A stretch of DNA of 64,000 bases from contig NZ_CP035490.1 of the NCBI RefSeq assembly GCF_004135205.1, forward strand, positions 3,365,501-3,429,500, written 5' to 3'. The notes beneath the pieces were generated by a model, which saw only the letters and a list, made by a program, of their open reading frames with translations, was not told the origin of the DNA and ran no database searches. Origin of the DNA: Hahella sp. KA22 (lineage in GTDB: Bacteria > Pseudomonadota > Gammaproteobacteria > Pseudomonadales > Oleiphilaceae). Of the stretch, positions 18,340 to 26,569 are shown one piece after another. How positions within the stretch are numbered: the stretch's first letter is position 1; each line of letters starts with the position of its first letter. Made by a program: the position numbers and the translations under genes.

Positions 18340-19371
18340 TCAGGCGGCCTGGGACAGATGCGGCCAGGGGTAGCCTTGTTCCTTGAGTTCAGCGAGCGCT
18401 TCGCTTACTGCGACGCGCCAGTCTTTTTGTGGCGTATAGCCGATTTTTTTGTGGGCGTAATCAGTGGGGCACAGCCAGTCTTCCGCCACATGCACCAGAG
18501 AACGGGTGAGGAACGGGGAAGAGCCCGGCAGAATGGGCAACAGCGTCTCCATCAACCAGCCAAAGGCGTAGCCCGCGAAGTACGGCACGCTATAAATCGG
18601 CTTGGGCGAGTTAGTTTCCTTGCAGATAAATTCAAATACTTCCCGAGTGGTGGGGAAGTCCTTGCCGCAGATATTGAAAGACTCATAGTTGTCCAATCCC
18701 TGCGCCACGGAAGCCAGGGCGAAAGATTCGCCGAGATCCGTATCCGCCACCAGCGCCATACGACTGCGTCCGCCGGACAACCAGGGCACCATATATGTAC
18801 GCAGACGCGGCACCAGCGCAGGCACCATACCGAGGTGATTGCCCTTGCCGACGAAGTGGCCCAGACGCATATTGACCATCTGCGTGCCACGCTGGCTGTT
18901 CTCGTGCATGTAGTTATCCACGTCGATCAGTTTGTCGACGTGCGGCCAGTAGCCGGTGTAGCGGGGTTCGGAAAAATCGTCCTGGGGTTTGCCGTCCTTG
19001 CGGATGCCCGCGATAGCGACGGTGCTGGCGAGCAGAAAGCGCTTCACGCCGGCGTTGATGCATTGATCAACGATGTCCACTGCAGGTTCGAAAAAGTGGG
19101 TGCGCTCCAGAGCGGCGTGTCCCCAGAAGGCTCCCCAGGTGCCGGTGTGGCAGACCACATCGACGTCCTGCACCATGGCTTTGCGGTAAGCCGCATCCAG
19201 CAGGTCGCCGCTGCGTATCTCGCCTTTGAATTGGGGAATCAGTTTTGACGGGGTGCGACAGGCCGCGATGGGCTCAACATCCGGGCGAGCCATCAGCGCC
19301 TTGATAACGTTGCTTCCCAAAAAGCCAGTCGCGCCGGTAACCAGCACCCGCGTTTTTGGTCCTGTGTCCAT
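18340..19371 (-). CDS. NAD-dependent epimerase/dehydratase (extended SDR)
   Basis: Extended short-chain dehydrogenase of 343 aa. It shows the N-terminal NAD motif VLVTGATGFLGSNVIKAL, an STVAIAG active-site segment and NMRLGHFVGKGNHLG downstream. It resembles 3-beta-hydroxysteroid dehydrogenase-like and dihydroflavonol-reductase-like enzymes; the substrate is unknown. The start at 19371 has AAGGAG 6 bp upstream, and a longer frame to 19413 is disfavoured. It is the first gene of a two-gene operon with the peroxiredoxin-like gene. Confidence 0.88.
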   Translation of the reverse strand: MDTGPKTRVLVTGATGFLGSNVIKALMARPDVEPIAACRTPSKLIPQFKGEIRSGDLLDAAYRKAMVQDVDVVCHTGTWGAFWGHAALERTHFFEPAVDIVDQCINAGVKRFLLASTVAIAGIRKDGKPQDDFSEPRYTGYWPHVDKLIDVDNYMHENSQRGTQMVNMRLGHFVGKGNHLGMVPALVPRLRTYMVPWLSGGRSRMALVADTDLGESFALASVAQGLDNYESFNICGKDFPTTREVFEFICKETNSPKPIYSVPYFAGYAFGWLMETLLPILPGSSPFLTRSLVHVAEDWLCPTDYAHKKIGYTPQKDWRVAVSEALAELKEQGYPWPHLSQAA

Positions 19372-19581
19372 GACAGTCTCCTTGTTTGCTATGACGCCCC
19401 GCCGAATCGCCACGCGCCTCTTGTCGTCGAGGAGAGTGACTATCCGGCGGGGCTGCGTTGTTGTCCTGACCGCTCATTTCCCGAACTACAGTTCGATGAT
19501 ACGCCTCTGTCGGGACTTGGACTATGTCGTTTTTTGAGCAGGAAATGAATTACCGGCTCATTTCTATTCGTTAATCCACTG

Positions 19582-20217
19582 CTACTTAATTTTTTCTAAA
19601 GCAAAGCGTTGCAGGCACATACGCTGGAACTCGATGGAGGTTCCCGGCAAGTCGACGGTCAGCGTCTGCACGTTTTGCTTGAGGTTCAGCGACATGCTGC
19701 GGCCGCCGCGGGCGATAAATCCGTCTGCGAACACCGGTCCTGCATGAATGGTCGCCCCCTGGGCGGGTACGTCGATGACGCAGTTGAACGCCACCGAGAT
19801 ACGGTTCTGCGCTTTCAGCTCGTAAGTGCCTTCGCAGTAAGGTGAGAAGCCGTCCTGAATCGGCATGGCGCCGACGCTGAGATTGCCCTTGTTCATCTCG
19901 GAAGCGAAGCCTTGTTCGAGGGTCATGGTGCCGTCCTTACTGAACGTCATCACGCCGGTTCCGCTCATGTCGACCACTTGCGCGTCCACCAGCAACTGAC
20001 GGGTATCCGGATCAATGGAAACAGTGCCCGGCGCCTGCGGCAAACTGCGTACGCAGGTCTGGTCGGTGGTGAAGCCGAATTCCGCTTCAAAGTAACGATG
20101 ATGACGATGACGCTCGCCGTCGAAGTCAGAGTCCGCGTAAACATTGGCCGCGCCCGCGCTCAACCCGGCCAACAGCATGAAACTCATGCCTGCCTGGCGT
20201 TTCACTTTATCGAACAT
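19582..20217 (-). CDS. Secreted hypothetical protein
   Basis: Protein of 211 aa with an N-terminal signal peptide (MSFMLLAGLSAGAANVYA). A short His/Arg-rich stretch follows the cleavage site (GERHRHHRYFEAEFGF), which could bind metal. The mature domain looks beta-rich with four Cys. No family is recognised. It is separated from neighbours by more than 160 bp on both sides, so it is likely monocistronic. Confidence 0.7.
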   Translation of the reverse strand: MFDKVKRQAGMSFMLLAGLSAGAANVYADSDFDGERHRHHRYFEAEFGFTTDQTCVRSLPQAPGTVSIDPDTRQLLVDAQVVDMSGTGVMTFSKDGTMTLEQGFASEMNKGNLSVGAMPIQDGFSPYCEGTYELKAQNRISVAFNCVIDVPAQGATIHAGPVFADGFIARGGRSMSLNLKQNVQTLTVDLPGTSIEFQRMCLQRFALEKIK

Positions 20218-20684
20218 AAATACTCCTCGTATTTTAATTTCAGGTTAAGGAAACACTGGTTAACCGGGTGTTTATGCTGTCCATGCCCGGGCGACGAAGG
20301 CGTCGTTTCCGGTAGTGGCTCAACATTCTGTTTGACGTCAGATTGGTTTAAAAAATTACCGGCTCGATATGTCGAAAGCAATGTGAAAACAGGGGTTTAT
20401 TGTCCCGTATATGGGAAACAGAATCGCTCAAACAAAGCTTGGCGCGCGGGAGGCGCTAACGCTTGGGCTCGGCGCCGCGTAACGGCAAAATTAAATACCA
20501 GTAATGGTCGTTTTGTGATCTAAATGCATGCCAATAGCATAATGCGATTTTATTAGTCCTTTAGTTTTAGAGGCTTACAAAAATGAGGTAAATAGCCGAT
20601 ATTGCGCAAAATATACGCGTAATAAAATCCCTGCTCTTCCTTGAAGAAAGGACTATACCAATTGATAATAAGGGGAGCTCTAAT
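20218..20684. other. Divergent promoter region before the LPMO gene
   Basis: No gene is supported in these 467 bp. The region serves the LPMO gene on the right and the secreted hypothetical gene on the left. A TTGTGA...CATAAT arrangement around 20512-20542 could be a promoter, but the spacing is longer than the optimum. AAGGGGAG just before 20685 is the LPMO ribosome-binding site. Confidence 0.4.
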
Positions 20685-22133
20685 ATGAACCGAGCACATA
20701 CCAAGAAACTCGTTCTTGGGTGTCTGGTAACTTTGCCTTTCATCGCCCAAAACGTTCTCGCGCACGGCTACATCTCCAAGCCTGCGTCCCGTTCCTACCA
20801 ATGTAAACTGGGGGAAAACCTTAACTGCGGCGCTATTCAGTGGGAGCCGCAGAGTGTAGAAGGTCCTGACCGCTATCCGGAAGGCGGCCCTGCCGACGGC
20901 AAGATCGCCAGCGCAGGGGTGTCCCACTTTTCCGAGTTGGATGAGCAGTCCGTCAACCGCTGGAAGAAAACGCCAATCCAGGCCGGCTCCAATACCTTTA
21001 TGTGGCGCTTCACGGCCAATCACGCCACCCGCGATTGGCGTTACTACATCACCAAAGAGGGCTGGAATCCCAATGCGCCGCTGACCCGCAACTCGTTCGA
21101 AGCGCAGCCGTTCTGTAGCTACGACGGCAATAACCAGCGTCCGCCCACGGAACTGTCCCATGAGTGTAACGTACCCAGTCGCAGCGGCTATCAGGTCATC
21201 CTGGGCGTTTGGGATGTAGGGGACACCGTCAACAGTTTCTACCAAGTGATCGACGTTGATTTCGGCGGTGGCGGCGGTGATCCGTCCGAACCGCAAGAAT
21301 GGCGCGACATTGGCGACATCAACCCGTCTATCGATCTACAGACCGGGGACCAGGTGAAAACCCGCGTCTTCGATCGCAACGGCGAGAATCCTGGACTGCA
21401 GACCGTGCTGAATATCAACTCCGCGGATGAAGGCAAGAAAGACAAGTGGCCGTTCCTGTTGGCCACCGCCATCAACAAAGAGTCCGACGCGCTGCGCGCC
21501 GGTAAGATGAACGCCAAAGGCGACATCGTTCCCGCCTATGGTCGCAATGATGTATTCGGCAAGGCGGACAGCGATGTTGATCGCGTCGAGATTGAAATCG
21601 TCAAAGGCGATGATGGCCCCGTTGATCCGGCTGTTGAGCTGAGCGGCCTGCAAGGCGAGTACATGATCGAAAATGGTATGGCTACCATCGACTTTACTGT
21701 GTCCACCAACGCGGCGATGAACGTGAGCAGCTATGTGTATGCGCCTGACGGTTCCGCCGCTGGCTTCGGTGAAGCCAAGGTGGATAACGCATCGCATAAT
21801 TTCCGCATCGATATCGACAAAGCCGAAGCTGGCGCTTATTCCCTGGTTGTCAAAGGCGAGAGCGAAGACGGCAAAGTGGTGCAGAAGACGCAAGGCTTCC
21901 TGTTGAAGGAAGACGGCGGCGACACGCCTCCGAGCGGCGATTACGATTACGTATTCCCGGAAAGCCTGAGCGCTTACAAGGCGGGAACCACCGTTCTGGC
22001 CAAAGACGGCAAGATCTATCGGTGTAAGCCATTCCCGTACAGCGGCTGGTGCACCGTATACAGCGACAACGCCAATCACTACGAGCCCGGCGTGGGCGCT
22101 TATTGGAGCGACGCCTGGGAGTTGGTGAAGTAA
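20685..22133 (+). CDS. AA10 lytic polysaccharide monooxygenase with C-terminal chitin-binding module
   Basis: Secreted copper enzyme of 482 aa that oxidatively cleaves crystalline chitin or cellulose. The signal peptide ends at VLA|HGYISKPASR, which leaves H27 as the mature N-terminal histidine. The second brace His is H113 in WRFTANHATRDW. The catalytic domain runs to about residue 195 and ends before a Gly-rich linker. A GbpA-domain-2-like region follows, then an Ig-like segment, then a 60-aa C-terminal module with aromatic residues (YRCKPFPYSGWC, YWSDAWELV) resembling CBM5/12 or CBM73. This domain order resembles GbpA-type colonisation factors. It is a likely substrate of the type II secretion system encoded further along. 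Confidence 0.93.
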   Translation: MNRAHTKKLVLGCLVTLPFIAQNVLAHGYISKPASRSYQCKLGENLNCGAIQWEPQSVEGPDRYPEGGPADGKIASAGVSHFSELDEQSVNRWKKTPIQAGSNTFMWRFTANHATRDWRYYITKEGWNPNAPLTRNSFEAQPFCSYDGNNQRPPTELSHECNVPSRSGYQVILGVWDVGDTVNSFYQVIDVDFGGGGGDPSEPQEWRDIGDINPSIDLQTGDQVKTRVFDRNGENPGLQTVLNINSADEGKKDKWPFLLATAINKESDALRAGKMNAKGDIVPAYGRNDVFGKADSDVDRVEIEIVKGDDGPVDPAVELSGLQGEYMIENGMATIDFTVSTNAAMNVSSYVYAPDGSAAGFGEAKVDNASHNFRIDIDKAEAGAYSLVVKGESEDGKVVQKTQGFLLKEDGGDTPPSGDYDYVFPESLSAYKAGTTVLAKDGKIYRCKPFPYSGWCTVYSDNANHYEPGVGAYWSDAWELVK

Positions 22134-22163
22134 TCAACTAAGGAAATTCCGATTCCTGATTTC

Positions 22164-22199
22164 AAGCCCCGGTTGCTGCGTGCGCCGGGGCTTTTTTTA
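22164..22199 (+). terminator. Rho-independent terminator after the LPMO gene
   Basis: A perfect 9-bp stem (AAGCCCCGG at 22164-22172, CCGGGGCTT at 22185-22193) is followed by a T-run (CTTTTTTTAT). It lies 30 bp after the LPMO stop codon. Confidence 0.92.
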
Positions 22200-22261
22200 T
22201 CAGCGAACCGAAGGTTTATCAGAGGGAAGGGGCATGTCTGCGCCCCATAGAAAACTGGTAG

Positions 22262-22603
22262 TTAAGGCTGACCCGTGTAGTTAGACGTGACGTAATTACC
22301 GTTATCGTCAAGGAAGATGAAAAACGTCTGCTTGACCGCGTCGGCGGCGCTGGAGTTTTTATAGCTCACCCGCCAGAGATGCTCTTCTCCTTTGTCCATA
22401 TACAAAGTCTCGACTCTTTCCGCATGGGTCCAGCTTGCGTCCAGGCGCTTGGCTCCGACCATCTTCTTCATGACGAAATCTCCGCGATCCTGAGCGGTTT
22501 CCTCAGGGATTGACTGCAGCCTGTCGTGGTTGGGGTGAGCATGCGCCTGAAGGGCGGAGAAGGCCAGGGAGAGGCTTAGCAGAAACGCTTTGGTTTTGGT
22601 CAT
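22262..22603 (-). CDS. Small secreted DUF6488-like protein
   Basis: Exported protein of 113 aa with a signal peptide ending ALQAHA|HPNHD. The mature part carries VMKKMVGAKRLDASW and an LWRVSYKNSSAADAVKQ strand region. This resembles small periplasmic His-leader proteins (DUF6488 type) that often accompany metal-related genes; the family name is tentative. The start at 22603 is chosen because the signal peptide begins there; a longer frame to 22681 adds 26 residues without sense. It is divergent from the Fur-box gene. Confidence 0.65.
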   Translation of the reverse strand: MTKTKAFLLSLSLAFSALQAHAHPNHDRLQSIPEETAQDRGDFVMKKMVGAKRLDASWTHAERVETLYMDKGEEHLWRVSYKNSSAADAVKQTFFIFLDDNGNYVTSNYTGQP

Positions 22604-22798
22604 AGTGATCGCCGTGTATTGATGAATCCGGTTGTGAGTTCCATTTACCGCAAAGCCTGCGCCACTATATGGGGAGATCAATGCGAAGCGAATATTCTAG
22701 TCCGGCGGGATAGTCTGCGCTTCGGCCAAATGGTCGGTTTTAGGGGGTGTGAAAATGGACGATTTGACAGGAATCAGAACTGTGTCAATTATTGTTGC

Positions 22799-22819
22799 AA
22801 ATGATAATAATTATCATTT
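22799..22819. promoter_or_regulatory. Fur box
   Basis: Perfect 10-1-10 palindrome AAATGATAAT-A-ATTATCATTT. It matches the classical Fur consensus (repeated GATAAT-type hexamers) very closely. It lies 35 bp before the ATG at 22854 and so predicts iron repression of that gene, and possibly also of the divergent secreted-protein gene. Confidence 0.85.
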
Positions 22820-22853
22820 AGGATTTTGCAAAAAGACGGAGGCTTTCACACCC

Positions 22854-23306
22854 ATGCGTTTTCTATGTCCCACACATGAAGAATGGTATTCGCTACAACC
22901 TGAAGAGGAACTGGTGAATAACTGGATGCACTGGATGCATTTGTCCGGCTGCTATTATCAAAACTCACAATGGAACCGGGCGTTGCCCTATATCGGCAGC
23001 TCTTTCGACCTGGCCCGGTTGCTGCTGTCGCGACAGGGCGAAGAGCGCAAGACGGCGATTACATTGCTGACCTTATCCGGCATTTATCTGTCCAATGTGT
23101 TTCATCACATGGGCGATGAAGTGGAGTCCAACAAAGTGCTGAACATCGCCTGCGAATACCTGGCGCGTTTCAGCGAGCCGGCCACCAACTCCAGCGTGAT
23201 GCAGTGCATGAGCTGTCTCTCGGACACTCGCGCCCATGACATGTTCGTGGCGCATCATCTGAACATGCCGCTGGCGCGCCGCAGCAGCTCCCAGGCGACC
23301 CATTAG
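22854..23306 (+). CDS. Fur-regulated hypothetical protein
   Basis: Protein of 150 aa, soluble and helical, with TPR-like features (NNWMHWMHLSGCYYQNSQWNRALPYIGSSFDLARLL). His, Met and Cys are abundant near the C-terminus (VMQCMSCLSDTRAHDMFVAHH). A longer frame opens at 22749 but would place a Fur box inside the coding sequence. The ATG at 22854 has GACGGAGG 11 bp upstream and is preferred. No family is recognised. The context predicts expression under iron limitation. Confidence 0.7.
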   Translation: MRFLCPTHEEWYSLQPEEELVNNWMHWMHLSGCYYQNSQWNRALPYIGSSFDLARLLLSRQGEERKTAITLLTLSGIYLSNVFHHMGDEVESNKVLNIACEYLARFSEPATNSSVMQCMSCLSDTRAHDMFVAHHLNMPLARRSSSQATH

Positions 23307-23365
23307 TCGCCTGGCGCTCGCCCAGGGCGTGATGACGAGTAATGTTTAAGACGCTGTAACGCTGT

Positions 23366-23419
23366 AAGCGTTTGTAATACTTTAAGCGTTTGTAGTACTA
23401 CAAGCGTTTGTAATACTAC
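23366..23419. repeat. Three tandem copies of an 18-bp repeat
   Basis: Units at 23366-23383, 23384-23401 and 23402-23419 share AAGCGTTTGTARTACT followed by two variable bases. The last unit covers the stop codon of the host-attachment gene on the minus strand. A partial, diverged copy (acgctgtaacgctgtaag) precedes the array. It may be a slipped-strand tandem duplication. Confidence 0.85.
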
Positions 23420-23844
23420 AAATAGTCCGGCAGATGTCCCCGGATGTCCTTGACCGGGTGCACGGTGAGATTTTTATCGACCTCCGCCGCCACGCAGTGA
23501 CGCACATTGGCGTTCATCTGTCGTCTTAACACGCCCAGAAAGGTGGGTTCGGAGAGAATGTACAGCTTGTCATACTGCTTTTTGTTGAGCCCTTCATTCA
23601 GGCGCTCATTGACGCGCTTGGCGAATCTCTCCACTTCTTCATGTTTTTTACGATCCGCTTCGCCGTAGGAGTGATTGCCTGAACCGTTCATCATTCCGCC
23701 GTTGCGGTCTGAGACGATTTCCTGTTCCATCAGTCGGTTGATCGGGTGGGTGAGGGTTTCCAGTTCCTGTAGTGCGCCTTTGGGGGTGTCGCAGGAAAAC
23801 AGTCTGGCGTGGGTGGTGTCCGCCGCTAGTACCCATGTAGTCAT
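23416..23844 (-). CDS. Host-attachment-family protein
   Basis: Protein of 142 aa of the Host_attach family (first noted in Agrobacterium plant attachment; biochemical role unclear, with an eRF1-like fold). The opening TTWVLAADTTHARLFS strand, the central HSYGEADRKKHEEVERFAKRV and the end LYILSEPTFLGVLRRQM fit the family. The start at 23844 is preferred because GAGGAG precedes it; the frame extends to 23988 without conserved sequence. It is encoded alone. Confidence 0.88.
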   Translation of the reverse strand: MTTWVLAADTTHARLFSCDTPKGALQELETLTHPINRLMEQEIVSDRNGGMMNGSGNHSYGEADRKKHEEVERFAKRVNERLNEGLNKKQYDKLYILSEPTFLGVLRRQMNANVRHCVAAEVDKNLTVHPVKDIRGHLPDYL

Positions 23845-23983
23845 AAAAACTCCTCTGGTTAACGGTTTTAGTAAGCAATCGCTGGTGCGGCATTCCGCCG
23901 CAAGTACCGCCACACACTGCTTGAGTGTAACCCATACTTTGGAAAATCGCCTGAAACGGCGGCAGTGAGAAAGACATCCTGGG

Positions 23984-24011
23984 TTCACCTGTCACAATAT
24001 TCCACTATAAT
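23984..24011 (+). promoter_or_regulatory. Predicted sigma70 promoter of the HD-domain gene
   Basis: A perfect -10 box TATAAT at 24006-24011 is preceded at a 16-bp spacing by TTCACC (23984-23989; 4 of 6 match to TTGACA). Transcription would begin about 20 bp before the ATG at 24038. Confidence 0.5.
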
Positions 24012-24037
24012 GGCGCGTCGGCGCTCAACGCCGATTG

Positions 24038-24682
24038 ATGGCGGATAACAACTCAGTGCGGTTCGCTCCGCTAAAAATCAAGTATCGGACAGCCGGTTCA
24101 ACCGGAAAAATATTGGGAAACACCAAAGACGATTTCGATTTTTTGACTTCTTTCTTTTCTTCCACCTCCTCAACGACTTCACCCGAAGTCACCTTGCAAC
24201 AAGCCGCCGAGATCGCGGCGAATCCAGTGACTCAAGAATACCTGTCAGGTCTGTTATGGGACCTGGACGGCGTGCGTCAGCCAGTGCGTTATCACCCTGA
24301 AGAAGACGCGCTCTATCACTCACTGCAAGTGTTTGAACTGGCGTATGCCGAAACCGGGGACCCGGAACTTTGGGCGGCGGCGCTCTTTCACGACCTCGGT
24401 AAAAGCGTGGATCAGCGCGACCACTGCGCAGTCGGCGCCGCCATGGTGCGGGGCGTGTTGTCCAGCCGGGTGGAGTGGTTAATTGCTCATCATTTGGATC
24501 TGTTGATTTCGCCGCAACGAACCCGTCGACGCCTGGGCGATTCTGCGCGTCTGCAGGACTTAATCCGCCTGCGACGCTGGGATCTGGGTGGACGCTCGCT
24601 TACCGCAAAAGTGCGCAACCCGGAGCAGGCGCTGCAGTTGACGCTGGATGCTTTGATCGCCGCTGGCGCGCAGCAACCCTGA
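24038..24682 (+). CDS. HD-domain phosphohydrolase-like protein
   Basis: Protein of 214 aa with an HD domain: YHSLQVFELAY supplies the first His, AALFHDLGKS the HD pair, and VEWLIAHHLDLL the later His, as in the HD domains attached to tRNA nucleotidyltransferases. The N-terminal 60 residues are low-complexity (Ser/Thr-rich). HD domains cleave phosphate esters using metal ions; the substrate is unknown. The ATG at 24038 follows a TTG at 24035 and gives the more natural start. The next gene downstream, in the same direction, is a nucleotidyltransferase-like protein. Confidence 0.82.
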   Translation: MADNNSVRFAPLKIKYRTAGSTGKILGNTKDDFDFLTSFFSSTSSTTSPEVTLQQAAEIAANPVTQEYLSGLLWDLDGVRQPVRYHPEEDALYHSLQVFELAYAETGDPELWAAALFHDLGKSVDQRDHCAVGAAMVRGVLSSRVEWLIAHHLDLLISPQRTRRRLGDSARLQDLIRLRRWDLGGRSLTAKVRNPEQALQLTLDALIAAGAQQP

Positions 24683-24775
24683 TCCTGCGACGCATCGCCC
24701 TACAGACGCTTTGATGCGCCGATTTATTTAGAGATCAATCTGATTTTCACGGCGCAGATCCGCGCCGGTCCATTT

Positions 24776-25444
24776 ATGAAAAGTAAACGTAATAACCACA
24801 TTCGTCGTCTTTTGGTCATTGAAGCCGCCCGCCTGATGTATGAAGAAGGCGTGGACCAATACCTGGACGCCAAGCGTAAGGCGGCGAAGCGGCTGGTGGG
24901 CGGCTATACGCTGCATTTGCCCTCCAATGGGGAAATATCCGAGGAAATATATCGGATGGCGCGTTTTGAGGAGCCGGATGCGGTGACGCAACGCCTCTTC
25001 GATATGCGGGTCCTGACGATGGATGTGATGGAGCAACTGACGCCGTTCAATCCGCGACTAATTGGCTCAGTCAGCACCGGTCGCATTCGCGCCAGCAGCG
25101 ATATCGATCTGCATGTCTTTGTCGATATGCCGGAAACTCTGTTTCGCTATCTTGATGAGCTGGCGTGGCCCTATGAAACCAAGAGCATTTGCATACGTAA
25201 AGAGGGGCGTTTCATGGAGTTCACCCATGTCTATCTGGATATGGAATTTCCTGTGGAGCTATCGGTATACCCCGTGCAGGATTTGCGGGTCAGGGGGCGC
25301 AGCAGTACAGACGGCAAGCCTATCGATCGCCTCTCCGCGGGACGTTTGCGCACGCTGATCATGAATGAACATCCCGAGCAATGGGAGGCGTTGATATATT
25401 GCGGCGGGGATGACGAGACGCGCGTTGGGGCGTTTTCCGACTAA
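24776..25444 (+). CDS. Nucleotidyltransferase-domain protein
   Basis: Protein of 222 aa. The core LIGSVSTGRIRASSDIDLHVF is the GS-x(n)-DxD pattern of the pol-beta-type nucleotidyltransferase fold, with the Asp pair that binds metal. A third acidic position may be in the strand HVYLDMEFPVELSVYP. It could transfer NMP to a small molecule, RNA or protein. It begins 93 bp after the HD-domain gene, in the same orientation. No antitoxin-like partner is seen. Confidence 0.82.
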   Translation: MKSKRNNHIRRLLVIEAARLMYEEGVDQYLDAKRKAAKRLVGGYTLHLPSNGEISEEIYRMARFEEPDAVTQRLFDMRVLTMDVMEQLTPFNPRLIGSVSTGRIRASSDIDLHVFVDMPETLFRYLDELAWPYETKSICIRKEGRFMEFTHVYLDMEFPVELSVYPVQDLRVRGRSSTDGKPIDRLSAGRLRTLIMNEHPEQWEALIYCGGDDETRVGAFSD

Positions 25445-25792
25445 TCTTGCGGGGATAATGACGAAAGGTTAATACAGGGCGTGGCGACGACCTCCGCCCT
25501 TGTGACTGACGGTTAAAGCAAGTATGGTCAATAAACGACCGGTGTTAGTCGCCGGTTTAACATGCAAAGGCGTCGCGTGTTCGGGAGGGGCCGGTTTGGC
25601 TCTTCACCTTTATCGCCAGTGAGGTTCTCGGACGATAAATTACCGGCGCGACGCTTTATGGAAAAGGGAGGATTGCAATGGCGCGGTATCAGGCGATAAC
25701 CGTACAAAGCAACCAAACTGCAGGATGTCGGGCGTGTGAGCGCCTGCTGTGGATCGGCGCGTCAAACCCATTCTAGTGTGACTGGGGCCGCA
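25445..25792. other. Intergenic region before the TVP38 operon
   Basis: About 350 bp without a supported gene. A short inverted repeat (ACCGG at 25538-25542 with CCGGT at 25552-25556) lies within a longer imperfect AAACGACCGG/CCGGTTT arrangement and may form a 5'-UTR hairpin. A GTG at 25736 in frame with the membrane-protein gene is an unlikely alternative start. Confidence 0.4.
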
Positions 25793-26569
25793 ATGACGCG
25801 CGGATTGTCTTTAAAGACCTCGATGATTCTGGGAATTGTCGGAGTTACCGTGATCGTAGCGTTGCTGTACGCATTCGACGTACACCGCGATATCGTGCAT
25901 CTGTTGGAGTGGATGAACCGGCAGGGGCCGGCGGCGGGAGCGATCTTCGTCGCGCTGATGGCTACTGCGGTGGTGGTTTTGGCTCCTGGCGTATTTTTCA
26001 CTACCGGCGCGGGATTTGTATTCGGCGTCGTCATGGGATCCATTTACGTGATCGTGGGCACGGCGTTGGGTTCCATCGCCGCCTTTGTCATCGCCCGGCG
26101 CGGCTTCGGTGAAAAGGCGACGGCGTATGTGCGCTCCCACGCCAAAATCAGACTGATCGATGCGGAAGTCAGTCACCAGGGCTGGAAGCTGGTGATGTTG
26201 ACCCGGCTTGTGCCTCTCTTTCCTTTCAAAGTGTCCAACTATCTGTTTGGCCTCAGCCGGTTCTCCCTCAAGGACTTCGCCATCGGCAACACGATCGGAA
26301 TCCTCCCGTACTCCGTGCATAACGTGTATGTCGGCTCGTTGGCGGCGGACGCGCTCAGTGTCTCTGCTGGCGTCGCGCAGCGCAGTCCCTGGCAGTGGGC
26401 GATGTATCTGGGCGGATTCGCCGCATTGGCGGTGTTTCTCGTCTATCTGAATCGCATGGCCAAACGGATTCTGGCGACCTATGAGCTGCAGCGGCGGGAC
26501 GCGCCGCAAGTTCCGCGCGCAACGCATGTGTCGCCTGTGAATGAAGGAGAAGAACGATGCCGTGGATGA
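25793..26569 (+). CDS. TVP38/TMEM64-family membrane protein
   Basis: Inner-membrane protein of 258 aa with about six hydrophobic segments. It shows the VTT/DedA-like core: LAPGVFFTTGAGFVFGVVMGSIY, GTALGSIAAFVIARRGFGEK and VMLTRLVPLFPFKVSNYLFGLS. These proteins act as lipid scramblases or transporters. The ATG at 25793 is chosen as the start of the hydrophobic region. Its end overlaps the glycosidase-like gene by 13 bp, so the two are translationally coupled. With the glycosyltransferase downstream, it suggests a membrane glycolipid or polysaccharide job. Confidence 0.88.
   Translation: MTRGLSLKTSMILGIVGVTVIVALLYAFDVHRDIVHLLEWMNRQGPAAGAIFVALMATAVVVLAPGVFFTTGAGFVFGVVMGSIYVIVGTALGSIAAFVIARRGFGEKATAYVRSHAKIRLIDAEVSHQGWKLVMLTRLVPLFPFKVSNYLFGLSRFSLKDFAIGNTIGILPYSVHNVYVGSLAADALSVSAGVAQRSPWQWAMYLGGFAALAVFLVYLNRMAKRILATYELQRRDAPQVPRATHVSPVNEGEERCRG

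Noticed and set aside
18310-19248. Plus-strand open frame of 312 codons opposite the epimerase gene
   Set aside because: The minus strand has a Rossmann motif and a ribosome site; the plus-strand frame has His/Arg/Gln-rich shadow composition.
20553-21296. Minus-strand open frame over the LPMO gene start
   Set aside because: The LPMO signal peptide, copper-site His residues and ribosome site establish the plus-strand gene.
22749-22853. N-terminal extension of the Fur-box gene
   Set aside because: It would place the Fur palindrome inside the coding region, and the better ribosome site precedes 22854.
23366-23419. Possible CRISPR-like array
   Set aside because: The 18-bp units are directly adjacent with no spacers and there are no cas genes; it is a simple tandem repeat.
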